DNA of 64,000 bases from assembly GCA_963556195.1 (NCBI GenBank), contig OY744520.1, positions 147,656,929-147,720,928 of the forward strand, in the 5' to 3' direction. Each line of letters opens with the position of its first letter. The stretch's first letter is position 1. Below the pieces are notes generated by a model. That model saw only the letters and a list, made by a program, of their open reading frames with translations, was not told where the DNA came from and ran no database searches. Below, in pieces: positions 38,434 through 49,979 of this stretch. The position numbers and the translations under genes are program-made. This DNA comes from Sepiola atlantica. Taxonomy: Eukaryota > Mollusca > Cephalopoda > Sepiida > Sepiolidae.

Positions 38434-38522
38434 ATTTGTAGCCCCTATTTCGGCATAGCCCTCTAGTTAGAAGTAATAATACAGCAGATATATATTTTTA
38501 CGGTCCGTTTCATTTGTCTTGT
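38259..38522. mobile_element. TIR element (MITE-like), 264 bp
   Basis: Terminal inverted repeats of about 36 bp begin ACAAGACAAATGAAACGGAC. The right end has the exact complement, ending GTTTCATTTGTCTTGT. The interior holds a (TA)n tract at 38382-38431. No coding capacity and no clear target duplication. A DNA-transposon-derived MITE is the simplest reading. Confidence 0.8.
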
Positions 38523-38630
38523 ACCAAAGAACATTTTATCAATAATTGATAAGCATTGAGCTGTAGCTTCAAGGGAGACTACAACGTAAAAGGAACTGAT
38601 GGTATATGGTAATACATATATTGTCATTAA

Positions 38631-38634
<4 letters not shown>

Positions 38635-38684
<50 letters not shown>
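38635..38684. repeat. (TA)n microsatellite
   Basis: Uninterrupted TA tract directly before the element that starts ACTAGC. Confidence 0.95.
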
Positions 38685-38685
<1 letters not shown>

Positions 38686-39058
38686 TAGCTGGCTTTGCTA
38701 GCTCGCTATTGCTTCGCAAAGTTCGCTACTCGAAATATTTTAAACCAAAGTGTTAAATTTTAAACATTTCATTCATAAGTTTGTTGTGACCACGCATATT
38801 AACATTTTGGTAACTGCGACCCTTTAGATGAAATCGCCAATGATCCGCAAAAAGAGGAAATCAATTCGCTCTGTATGTGCGTGCGTGTGTGTTTTAAAAA
38901 AAATGTTATTTATTAAAAACAATTTAGATAGATGTTAATCTACAAATTTACCAAAGTTTATAAAAATTATGGAATTTTCTGAGTAAAAAAATATTACTTT
39001 AATTAACGCCCCTCTTCTTCCTGTTAATTGCTGCCCGGAGGGTGGGTAAGTTTTGCTA
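38685..39058. mobile_element. Small element between TA tracts with CTAG at both ends
   Basis: Begins ACTAGCTGGCTTTGCTAGCT and ends AAGTTTTGCTAGT, with (TA)n on both sides. On the minus strand the left end has a CTTTGC...GCAAAG stem and then CCAGCTAG followed by T, as in a Helitron 3' terminus. The right end also reads CTAG then T on the plus strand. It may be a degenerate Helitron end or two ends in opposite orientation. Confidence 0.4.

Positions 39059-39117
<59 letters not shown>
39059..39117. repeat. (TA)n microsatellite
   Basis: Uninterrupted TA tract between two small repeats. Confidence 0.96.
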
Positions 39118-39120
<3 letters not shown>

Positions 39121-39164
39121 CAGATAAAGTTATACCCAAATGCCATCTGAGTGGAAGATCAAAT

Positions 39165-39240
39165 CCTAATTCTGCCTGATGAGATCTCAACTTTAAACTG
39201 CTGTAGATCGATAACATTGACATGCTAGTGTCGCAGATTT
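39165..39240 (+). ncRNA. Hammerhead-like fold in dispersed repeat DR-3, copy 1
   Basis: Stem I TCTGC (39171-39175) pairs with GCAGA (39233-39237). CTGATGA is at 39176-39182. Stem II is GATCT (39183-39187) with AGATC (39205-39209). GATAA follows, then stem III ACA (39214-39216) with TGT (39229-39231) and C at 39232 as the expected cleavage base. The order matches a type I hammerhead. The GAAA core is GATAA, one base too long, so activity is doubtful. The whole repeat (about 39118-39278) recurs at 58945-59092 and, inverted, at 56450-56590. Confidence 0.45.
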
Positions 39241-39283
39241 TGTACATGCTTGTTTGAATAAGAACAATCATATATATACATAT

Positions 39284-39292
<9 letters not shown>

Positions 39293-39332
<40 letters not shown>
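39293..39332. repeat. (TA)n microsatellite
   Basis: TA tract just beyond DR-3 copy 1. Confidence 0.9.
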
Positions 39333-39338
<6 letters not shown>

Positions 39339-39339
39339 C

Positions 39340-39915
39340 ATGAGAGGGTGTGATTGTGAAAGAGAGAGAGGGAGAGAGACAGATGGAGAAGAAAGAAGTG
39401 AGAATCTTCAGAAGCGTGGTCTATTCTTACCTTAAGCTTAAATAAAAAGTAATCTCTTGATTTTGGGGATAAACAGTTACATTCGCATGGAACATCATGA
39501 AACGACGATTTGACTGGATCAATTAAATTGTTGGAATTGCTTTCCCGAGTTTTTTTTTAGAATTGTATATTTCCAGGAGAGACCACGTAAAGGGTGGCCA
39601 ACATTCATAGCGAAAGTGATGCCATGGAATCGACAGTATTCAAACTTGGCAACACCAAGGTCTTCAGTTAACGGCGGTATCTATTTCACTACGGTCAATT
39701 TTCTGGATTTTGTTTGGGGGGGGGGTGATAAATTATAATTTTTATTTACAATTTGAGGACTGGTTTTGATAATCTTGGTCGCTGTTATCGCCGGTCTTTA
39801 TTCAATTCCTTTTGCCGAACTCTAGAACGATCATTGACACTTCAACATGCACCTTTATTCGTAAAATGCTGAGCAAAGACAGAAAGGTGATGAAAAATGA
39901 AACTGGGGCATGCAG
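39340..39915. other. Unique DNA with a short GA-rich start
   Basis: No coding or repeat signal apart from a nine-to-ten G run near 39715. Confidence 0.45.
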
Positions 39916-39919
39916 AATG

Positions 39920-40075
39920 GAAAACAAACTGTGTAACCCGGAATTCTAATAAAGGGTTGATTTCGTCCATGACAGTTTTTTGAGTTCAACACACACACAC
40001 ACATATAAGGATGGAGGGAATAAAAAGCGAAATGTTGTGAACATATTAACCAAAATAAATCTAATAAAAATAAAG
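39920..40075. repeat. Dispersed repeat DR-7, copy 1
   Basis: Closely matches 41925-42098: GCATGCAGAATGGA, TTCTAATAAAGGGTTGATTT, CGTCCATGACAG, a (CA)n run, then AGCGAAATGTTGTGAA and ATATTAACCAA-ATAAATCTAAT. The last segment looks like the GAAA-plus-3' end of a Penelope-like element. Its lineage is not certain. Confidence 0.8.
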
Positions 40076-40079
40076 GGTT

Positions 40080-41110
40080 CCCTTTCGTGTCATAACGTAT
40101 GTATTGAAATTCTAATAATGGAGTTACTTTCAGAATAGTTTCTCAATTCACAATCAAGTAATTCAGAACCATTCACTAATCAAATTCAGTTAGTTTATTC
40201 AGAAAAAATATACCACAGAATTTTGTATATTAACCAATTGCAATTATTCGCCCTTTTCTGTTCTCGTTTAACAGTGTACAAACAACATAGAACAATACTT
40301 TTTATTTTGCCTGTTTTAAAACATTTTTTAGGCAACAAAACAACATCGTATTTCTAGTTTGCTCGGCGATTCAGTAAAGGTTTGATCTTTTCTGTACACC
40401 GCTCTGTTCTTAAGATTCCCCTACATGAACATTTATTTATAACTAACTAATATATGTAAATAAACATGCGTGCACACACATACACACATTTAGATGTAAC
40501 ATGATGGGTGTTGCCATTTTCAGTCGATCACGTTACACATTTATTTCTTAGTTTTGTTCATGAGAGCCAGCCCTTCTGAGTCTCCACTGCGATGGGTGTT
40601 GCTATACTGCGCTAGAAGCTAAAACTATAGCATATGAAGCACACCATAACATATGTGCCCGGACAAATTGCCCTTGATTATTGATCTTACATATAGCAGA
40701 CATAGTGATGGGAGATGCGAGACTTTTACTTAATTATCCGATTCGCTTTCAGTCGTTAACTTATCAATAATTTAAAAGCTTATATTTATTCCCTGGTGAT
40801 GTAATTATTCATACCGTTTGCTTTTCTTTCTTCTGTCTCCGTTAATGTGTGATCTTGCTTGAAACCTGCCAGACAGCATATTCGTGAACGATTAAAATTT
40901 CAACGAACGGAAAATAATCATTATCTAAACTAGATAACATGCTCGACATATATTGCATTCACATATATACACCTGTACACTCATTTTACTCACTATATAT
41001 AAAATATAAGTTACTGTTTTTGTGTTAAATTGTCAGCTCTTGAATATTTATGAATTTTCTTATTCTGGAATTATTTTTAACTCTTGAATATTTATCAACA
41101 ATACGAGTAT
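40080..41110. other. Unique DNA, nothing recognised
   Basis: GATGGGTGTTGC occurs twice (40503 and 40591) with different surroundings. No coding region. Confidence 0.5.
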
Positions 41111-41156
41111 TCAATTGACAAAATATACTCAAATAAATACATACATGCATACACAC

Positions 41157-41575
<419 letters not shown>

Positions 41576-41924
41576 ATAGTTGCTGAGAAAATTGATTTGC
41601 TTAATTATCCAGAATTTCTCCGGAGTTGACGACCAATATTCCTAAAATTCCCGGTGACAGTCTTGTATATTTCAGCATCTGATCGTTTCTTTCCTGAGAA
41701 AGGGTCAGTCGGAAGGGTCAGTCGGAAATTAATTTACAGTATCCACATGACGACTTATTTTTCAGGCAATTACACTAGCGGATGTCCTTTTATCCGTTTC
41801 CTTTATTATAACTGATTTTGTCCATCAGCTGTTGATTTTTAACGTCCCGTTGTTGTGAAGAAGTAAAAAAGCTATTATCTCTGGCCACCCTGAAAGGAGA
41901 AAAAAAAAACGTCATTGACTGTAC

Positions 41925-42098
41925 AAATGGCATGCAGAATGGAGAACAAACTGTCTAACCCACAATTCTAATAAAGGGTTGATTTCGTCCATGACAGGTT
42001 TTGAGTTCAACACACACACACACACACACATATAATGCTGGATGAAAATAAAGAGCGAAATGTTGTGAAAATATTAACCAAGATAAATCTAATGATAA
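41925..42098. repeat. Dispersed repeat DR-7, copy 2
   Basis: Partner of 39920-40075. It ends immediately before the LINE ATG at 42104, so the LINE apparently joined or inserted at its edge. Confidence 0.8.
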
Positions 42099-42103
42099 TA
42101 AAA

Positions 42104-45100
42104 ATGGATCAGCGTTCTCGTCACGCCCCCCGTCAGTACTCAGGCTCGCCTGGGGAAACAAATGCCCCAACCAGCAGACTAAATTCTAAGAGACGATGTC
42201 AGAGAGCCAAGTCGAAGAATCCTAGTCAAAGTCCAAATGCCAAAAGCATACAGCCTCAAGGGCACCTAGTGGTAGGGCTTGCCCTTCGCATACTACAACT
42301 AAATACTGAAGGCCTTTCTGCTGCCAAGCGAAGCCTCATCGAAGTCCTCGCCTCCCAACATTCTATTGATGTCATCTGCCTCCAAGAGACCCACATTGGC
42401 ACAGAGGTTGCAGGGCGCTACACCATCAATGGCTTTGACCTCTTGTGCTACATACCCCATGCCAAACATGGACTTGCCACCTATGTGCGGTCAGACATAG
42501 CTGGAGCAAACCACCTGACAACAACACAATACTCAAACGCCATAACCATTTGCGGCTTCCATATTACCAATGTGTACAAGCCTTCGAGTGCTAACTGGGA
42601 CATGCAGGTTCTATCCACCCTCCCCCACTATGCAATCTATGTGGGGGACTTTAACAGTCACCATCCTGACTGGGGATACCCAGCAGCGGACAGTGACGGT
42701 GAGGTACTGTCAGACTTGACATCTAGAAATGACCTTGCTCTGATACATGACCCTAAACAAAGAGAAACATTTCACTCAGCTAGGTGGAAGAAGGACTATT
42801 CTCCTTACCTATGCTAGGTCAGCTCTTTGAACGGCACCCCCTATCCCACACAGACCCTGATCCTTGACGACTTCCCACACAGTCAACATCGGACCTCACT
42901 TATACACATTGGCCTACGACTCCCAGTGATAACCACCCATAGGGAGATGTGCTGGAACTTCCGCAAAGCAAACTGGAAGAAATACAGTGAAATTCTGGAC
43001 CGGAGTACTGTTACCATCCCACTCCGAACCATCACTGTAGATGAAGCATACACTCGCTTCTGCAGCGCTATCTACAAGGCTGCCAACACAGCTATCCCAC
43101 GAGGCTACCGACCCCTCTACGTCCCATGCATGGACGAGGAAAGCACTGCCCTCCTACAAGCATACGAAACATCTGGAGACCCTGAGGTGGCAGACCACCT
43201 CATTGAATCGCTAACAACAGCTCGGCGGGAAAAGTGGGAGGAGACAGTAGCAAACCTGAACTTCACCCACTCTATCAGGAAATGTTGGAGCCTCATCCGC
43301 CGCTTGGGAGCTGCACAGAAACCTCTTACCCAGAGCCGACCACCCGTCTCACCTAACCAAGTCGCATCCCACCTAGTGTCTATTGCAAAAACAACTCAAG
43401 GCAAACACACCAGAAGGGCAATTACAACTGAGCTCAAATGACACCGGAAAGCGCACACTGCGGAAAGGAACCCGGAACCTATTGAGAATGCAGAACTGGA
43501 GAAAGTCCTGCAGGGTCTAAAATGTTGGAAGGCATCAGGATATGACAACATATCACCTGAGCTCATGAAATATCTCGGCCCCCAAGCCCTGACCTGGCTG
43601 ACTCAATTCTACACCAAGATCCTACAGACTAACCTGATCCCAAAGAAATGGCGAACAGCAAAAGTCATTGCTATATTAAAACCTGGCAAAGACCCCAAAC
43701 AACCAGCAAGCTACCGCCCAATCTCTCTACTCTGTGTTCCCTACAAAATACTGGAACGCCTTATACTCCAACGAGTAGAGGACATTCTGTGCATGGATCA
43801 GGCAGGTTTCCGGAAGGACCGCAGCACAGGAGAGCAAGTATTGGCCTTAACCACCTTAATCGAAAATGGTTTCGAGAACAGACTGACGACAGGGACTGTG
43901 TTCCTCGACCTCACAGCCGCCTATGATACGGTCTGGCACAAAGGTATCATACTGAAACTCACAAAGGAGCTTCCCGCCTGGACAATAACTGACATCCAAA
44001 CCCTGCTGACCAACCGGAGGTTCAGAGTTCACCTTGGACATAACACCAGCATATGGAGAGCACAGAAAAATGAGCTCCCACAAGGCTCAGTTCTATCTCC
44101 AACACTATTCAATGTATACACAAATGACCTACCCAGCACCAAATCCCGCAAATTCATCTACGCGGATGACATCTGTCTGGCATGCCAAGCACCGGACTTT
44201 GAACAACTGGAAAGGGTTCTCACTGAAGACCTCACTAAACTGGACCAGTACTTCAAAACCTGGCGTTTAAAACCAAGCCCAGCAAAAACTGTCACCAGTG
44301 TATTCCATCTCCACAATGCAAAAACTGCCAGAGAACTCAACATCCCCCTGAGCGGTCTCCAACTTAAGCATGCCCCTAATCCAACCTACCTTGGAGTGAC
44401 CCTTGACAGGACCCTGTCCTACAAGGAACATATCAAAGGGACGGCGGCTAAGGTGAAGTCCAAGAACAACTTGCTCAGCAAGCTGTCTGATGCAAAATGG
44501 GGTGCATCATTTTCCACGCTACGCACCTCTACATTGGCCCTGGCCTACTCTGCAACAGAATATTGTGCCCCTGTTTGGTCCAGGTCATCCCACACACACC
44601 TTATAGACACCCAGCTATACTCAACAATGAGAATCATAACCGGGACAATCCGCTCAACACCACTACCCTGGCTCCCCGTCCTATCAAACAGTGTACCTCC
44701 ACACATCCGGCGAACAGCATCCACTCAAAGGATGCTTCAAAAGGTTGAAGACTCCCCTGATCTACCAATCCACCAAGACATCCTCAACCCACCCACTGCT
44801 CGACTTCCATCCAGACGTCCCATCTGGAAGAAAATCCCACCAGCTGACTTCACCATCCAATCAGCCTGGAAAAAGGAATGGGCGCCCAAGGTGGTCCCTA
44901 ATAAACACCTGGTGTCAGACCCTAACCAACAAGTGCCTGGCACCGACCTCCCAAGGAGAGAGTGGTCAACCATCAATAGATTCAGGACTGCACATGGCCC
45001 GTGCTTGGCCAGCCTTCACAGATGGGGCAGCAGCCCATCCCCACTGTGTGCTTGTGGAGAGGAGCAGACAATGGAGCACATCATTGAGGTCTGCCCTCTC

Positions 45101-45179
45101 CAACGGAGGATTAGCCACCCTCCACACAGCAGACCAGGAGGCTACTGCGTGGCTGAAGGACTTTGCATTCGCTAAATAA
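42104..45179 (+). pseudogene. Jockey-like LINE: AP endonuclease plus reverse transcriptase, nearly intact
   Basis: A single reading frame from ATG 42104 carries an endonuclease domain (LRILQLNTEG, ICLQETHIG, YVGDFNSHHPDWG; about codons 65-240). RT follows (SYRPISLLCVPYKILERLI, FLDLTAAYDTVWHKG, LPQGSVLSPTLFNVYTNDLP, catalytic FIYADDI near 44155), then the thumb (YLGVTLDRTLSYKEHI) and a C-terminal CAC--EQTMEHIIEVCPL zinc-knuckle-like block. Only three lesions are seen: TAG at 42815, TGA at 43439 and a shift near 45100; the expected end then runs to TAA at 45177-45179. Its G+C content is clearly above the surroundings. ORF1 is absent, so it is 5'-truncated, and no long poly(A) was seen. It copies by target-primed reverse transcription when intact. 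Confidence 0.92.
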
Positions 45180-45184
45180 AATAC

Positions 45185-45705
45185 TGTACAAACTATTTAC
45201 AACAATATGTAAATTAATTAAATAATGTTATCATAATGTGCCAGAATTTCCGTAAAATAATTGCTGAAATTGGTTAACAGAATGATCAGTAAATTACATT
45301 TTGATTAGACACTATTATCGTTAGTCGTAGTATATATAAGATGTTCGATATTATATCAAGATTTAATTGTTTTAATTAAAGAAATCCATTATCAAAAAAG
45401 ATACTTCCGCTTGGCCAGAGATCCGGCTCAATTAACTATCTTCATTAATAAACGGTACTGCTACATGACTGAGGCTTTTTATGTCAAACCAAATGTAAAA
45501 AATAAAATTTCTGTAGAAATTATTTAATAAAAATGCATAAAAATAATTCTCTAAACTGTTTTACTTTCTTAATAAATGCAATAAATATGTTTACTTTTTA
45601 TTAATTTTGTATTTTTATATATTTAATATACTTAGTCGTATTATAAAGATAGATTAATCTTTTCTAATGTTATGATTAAAAAGTTGTACACAACAATATT
45701 TATAT
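45185..45705. other. AT-rich DNA, nothing recognised
   Basis: No continuation of DR-7 was found here, so a simple insertion of the LINE into DR-7 is not supported. Confidence 0.5.
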
Positions 45706-45709
45706 ATCC

Positions 45710-45712
<3 letters not shown>

Positions 45713-45780
<68 letters not shown>
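45713..45780. repeat. (TA)n(TG)n microsatellite
   Basis: TA tract followed by TG repeats. Confidence 0.96.
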
Positions 45781-45784
45781 TACA

Positions 45785-46860
45785 TAGCACATGCAAATTA
45801 ACGTCTCTTACGCTTCTAATAATACGAAAACAATATAAAATCATATTAAAAGTCTAGAAGCGTTTTCAAACTTCTTTAACACTAGCTTTTAAGGCACTTT
45901 TAAACACATTTCTTTAAGGCGTTTTAAGCCTTTAAACTGTCGGTCCATTTTCAACACTCCTTGTTAAACACATTTTCTTAAATTCTTTTCTTGTTAAAAC
46001 TTCTTCTTTACATTAAAACATTTTTCTCATTTAAATATTTTACATTAAACACTTTAAACATTGTTCGCTAAGCATATCGAATTAAACATGGTGCACTTTT
46101 TCTTTCAATTTTAGTTCTTTCAGCTTAACAGATTAGGACCCCAAAAATGAGCAACACATAAAAGTTACCGTACATTTTTTTCGTCGTCTGGTTGTGATCG
46201 CCGTTGGTGCCGTCGGTTTCCATTGCGTATCTCTGGCCGTGATCGATGCTGGTGATCTTTGATCTGTGGATACAACTTTATAGACAGGCAGAAGATAAAC
46301 GCGGAGACAATTTTTCCTCGGAGAGAAAGATTCGACTCTTTTATTCGACGTCTTAGATTTTGGAGGGTGGCTTTATCCATTCGTTCGCTCGATTCTCATT
46401 CATACCTCTTGTGTGGGTTGCGAGTATGCACTGGGATATCTGCTGGATCACCTCGAGATCCAGCCATTACGGCGATCGACTACATCGTCGACTTGACTCT
46501 CTCACTTTCAAAGCCCTTCTGTTTCATTTGAGGACCCACAGAGAGGTCGACCGTCCGGCTCGCTTCCCAAACCGTCACTATTTTAAAAAACCTTAGTTTC
46601 TTACGAAGGTGTGACGTCACAGTCCTTTGTCCTGTCATACAAATCATAACCAGAACTGGGCTGACCTTTATAGAACCTCAACTTTTGAAGTCGGTCAGGT
46701 TTCACCAGTTGTTATGACATCTTGGGATTACTCATTCTGAGAACAAATCTATTTGTCCCAAAATGGATGTCATTTCGACCTGCACTTAACTCGAACAAAG
46801 TTCACCCCTCTCACAATCAAAACTAGTAGACTTACACGTTTTCAGGCATGCGGGGCCCCT
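45785..46860. other. AT-rich, then a GC-richer unassigned segment (46170-46620)
   Basis: 45860-46080 repeats TTAAA-CA(C/T)TTT loosely. 46170-46620 is richer in CpG, with short frames on both strands and no recognised domain. TGACGTCA occurs at 46612-46619. It could be retroelement leader, but no match was identified. Confidence 0.35.
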
Positions 46861-46864
46861 CATA

Positions 46865-47060
46865 ATATAACATATGTATAATTATTTAATAATAAATATA
46901 TTAAATTATTAGCCACATACGTATACGCTACATCCTTGCAAAATCATCAGTATGGAAATAACTGTTCAGCCGGTCGCACGATTCGAACCTAATGACACGA
47001 GTCACCTTTAACTCCAATCTGAACGCACCAACAAATGAGACTAACTTTAACAGATATGCT
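46865..47060 (-). repeat. tRNA-derived SINE-like element
   Basis: The minus strand has an A-box-like GTGCGTTCAGATTGG (47028-47014) and a B-box GGTTCGAATC (46989-46980) with normal spacing, as in a Pol III promoter. A tail region (46950-46865) recurs at 47205-47270: AATAATAAATAT, CCACATAC and CATCCTTGC-AAAT. It does not fold as a clean tRNA, so a SINE head is more likely than a tRNA gene. Confidence 0.5.
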
Positions 47061-47204
47061 GCAAGAAAAGAAATAAACCCTATTGGTGTCTTTTGAAGCG
47101 GTCAACATAATGTTCGACAAGTCACGTGGACAGGAACTCGCATTCAGCTTAGATTAGACGGCTTATTTGAATGCTCTTTAAGGGCACAGTCGACAGGGAG
47201 GTAT

Positions 47205-47265
47205 AAATAATTAATAATAAATATCTTTAATTATTATCCACATACACATATGTTTCATCCTTGCG

Positions 47266-47330
<65 letters not shown>

Positions 47331-47335
47331 CAAAC
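47205..47335. repeat. SINE tail copy plus (TA)n tract
   Basis: Second copy of the tail seen at 46865-46950, then TA repeats from about 47271 to 47328. Confidence 0.7.
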
Positions 47336-47584
47336 ATCGTTAAACATAACATAATTACTCTTCTGCTTGATTTTAGCTTCTTTTTTCCGATCAATTTACT
47401 TGTGGGGTTTTGCTATCTTTAGTTTCCTCAGATTTTCGGGGCAATGGTTGGGCACGTGTCCTACTTGTAACATATAAAATGAAATGTGTTCTTGAATCAA
47501 TGCTATTTCAAATGAGCGTGATTGACAGACCAACGGATAGAACATTTATAGTCCGTAATTACTTGCATCACCACGCGGACAGTG

Positions 47585-47915
47585 TTAGACACACTGCCTG
47601 TTTTAGTGTTGAGAAAATCCAAATCCCCAATAATACAAACATTTAAAACTACCTCGGTCAAGAAGGATTTCTCTTTCACTAACCAATAACTAAGTAGATG
47701 AAGTGTACTATCCGAATAGATACGATACTTTGCTCCTAGCCAAAAGGTCAACGATAGCATCTCAAATAAGATACGTCCATTCAATCAGTACTTTTAGCGA
47801 AGGAAATTGCTATTTGAAACTTAGGCATAGCAAGACATTTCAACCTGTAACCTGACCGACAGACATGCTGACAAGCATCGGGCAGAGCTGCCAAATTAGA
47901 TGCGAGGACGCACCA
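47585..47915. repeat. Dispersed repeat DR-8, copy 2, with adjoining weak repeat
   Basis: 47767-47915 shares AAGATACGTCCATTCA and GATGCGAGGACGCACC with 17148-17255. 47815-47875 holds one to two units like the array at 16570-17190. 47585-47715 weakly matches 29735-29870. Confidence 0.5.
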
Positions 47916-47959
47916 AAGTAAAGACGAAATTAGAAAACAGTCTCCTCTCTCTGTATCTC

Positions 47960-47961
47960 CT

Positions 47962-48018
<57 letters not shown>

Positions 48019-48030
48019 GTCTCTCTCTCC
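47960..48030. repeat. (CTGT)n microsatellite
   Basis: About 14 tetranucleotide copies flanked by CT-rich DNA. Every frame through it is open, giving artefact frames on both strands. Confidence 0.97.
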
Positions 48031-48239
48031 AAAACACCCGGGTGTCGAGAATCGAACAATTCGTGAGGGGCAGACAGCCACCGCCGCCATTGTACGCGCA
48101 GCTGTCGACATCGGAAACGTGGGTCCGGTGGTGCAGCACATCTAAATCGGGGAGAAAACCACTCAATCGAGACAAGCGTTTCCACAGTCATTGTTCGCAA
48201 GAGTGGGTCCTATTGTGCGGCCAACAATAACACGTTTCT

Positions 48240-49450
48240 ATCGGTTAATTTCTAACCTATGGGATCTCCTCTTTTATATTCAAGAGATTTGGCATGATGG
48301 ACTATTTCTTAAACTAAGTCAGCACCTCTAAAACCGGTTTGTTTTTTATATTTATTATTAGCACGGAAAGAGAACAAAAGAAACCACCATTATAGTTATT
48401 TTTGAAAATCCTATTTGTTTTATGTATTCATAATTATAGCTAAAATCGTATCTACAACCATTATAGATGTTTGTGTTCATTTATATATAGATTTTTCATA
48501 ATCATACACGTACACATGTGGTTGAGTAAATGATGGTTTCCACTTAGCGTAATTCAGTAATCTTCGGTAAAAAAATTAAGTTATCTAGATTACCAGTATC
48601 TTAAAATTTGTAAACAAATAAATAAATTCAGTAAAACGATATGATGTCTTACACTTGCAGAAGCGGTTTTGTTTGCTCAATTGGTATGACGCGTAACATC
48701 TTCTGCACCACTATTTTTTCCTTTAGTCTTCACATCTCATGGCCGATGTTTATGACACAGCAGGTTAAATTGCTATTTTCTGTGTTGGCTTTTGTGTTCG
48801 TAGAGTTGTATGGGAATACTTTCAATCTTCTCATAGTATTACACCTCATTCCACTACCAATCTACCCATCTCAGTCATCATTATATTCGAGTATGTTTGA
48901 CATTGATAAGTATTAACCCATTAGTACGAAATGCCTTGTAAAATAAGGTTATGTGGTTCTCAGACGGCTTGAAAAAGCTGGAGGCGAATGATGGCACCCT
49001 ATTGACTTCTAAAGACAGCCCGATACTATTCCTCTATCTTATATGAATGTATCGTAAAAATTATATTCTAGAAATGAATTAAGAGCACTTAATAATAGTG
49101 AGATACTTTCAAATAACCCTGTATATAAATGTTGTTGGGAAAATAGACCCCTGAAAAGTGTTGCGCAATTTTCCAGAAAGTTAAAATGTTCTCAATTCTT
49201 GAGATAACGAATAAAGACACAATTAATCAGGTGTTGCTTAATTATTATGTGAGCTTTAGACTTATGTAAATACATATTTAAAGATAGAGAAAATCCTAGG
49301 ATGGAAACCCGTACGAATTGACTCATAATTTATTAATTTTCTATTTTTTAAAGTTACACGTAAATTAACTCGAAAAAACGAATTCACAAATTGAAGTGTT
49401 CTTACTTAACTCAATATTTAACGTTATATCATTTATTATTTTATTCAGTT
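48240..49450. other. AT-rich DNA, nothing recognised
   Basis: A plus-strand frame at 48641-48916 is hydrophobic and lacks a family signature. Confidence 0.45.
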
Positions 49451-49459
49451 ATTCCTAAT

Positions 49460-49511
49460 ATTATGCTGTTTTTTTTATTTATATATAAACTTATATTTAA
49501 AATATGTTTCT

Positions 49512-49561
<50 letters not shown>

Positions 49562-49675
49562 GTAAATGTTTCAAAATCTGTTTCTATAAGGATTTGTAAT
49601 TTAAAAATTAAAATTTTTTTTTTTTAATTTATATATAAACTTATATTTTGTTTCTGTTCATAAATGCATACATAC

Positions 49676-49740
<65 letters not shown>

Positions 49741-49795
49741 GGCAATTTTTCAAAAAAAAATTCTATAAGGATTTGTAATTTCAAAATTAACATTC
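49460..49795. repeat. Tandem duplication of about 165 bp, each half with a (TA)n tract
   Basis: TTTATATATAAACTTATATTT, TTTCTGTT and TCTATAAGGATTTGTAATTT occur in both halves (49475-49625 and 49625-49790). TA tracts lie at 49516-49556 and 49689-49738. Confidence 0.85.
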
Positions 49796-49813
49796 ATTTT
49801 TTTAAATGAAATT

Positions 49814-49979
49814 GTTGTTGTATTATTTGTGTTATTTATAGTATCGGGTCTGATTTCACTCCTCAAAATATCTCATTTTCTCCAACTAACAATCCTGACT
49901 TAAATTTGACCCAGAACTTGAGCACACAAACCCTAAACATTCCCGATACTATAAATAACACAAATAATACAATAACAAC
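49814..49979. repeat. Long inverted repeat at the 5' edge of PLE copy B
   Basis: The left arm (49814-49848) is the reverse complement of 49942-49979, CCCGATACTATAAATAACAC onward, with a three-base length difference and a 93-bp spacer. The right arm also exists in copy A (4346) without a left arm. PLEs commonly insert with an inverted fragment at one end, which would explain it. Confidence 0.85.

Noticed and set aside
46972..47033. tRNA gene on the minus strand
   Set aside because: A and B boxes are present but a full cloverleaf with a clean acceptor stem was not seen, and the adjoining tail recurs. A SINE head is the better call.
47896..48230. Overlapping frames around the (CTGT)n tract
   Set aside because: A tetranucleotide repeat without stops opens all frames. 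No conserved motif outside it.
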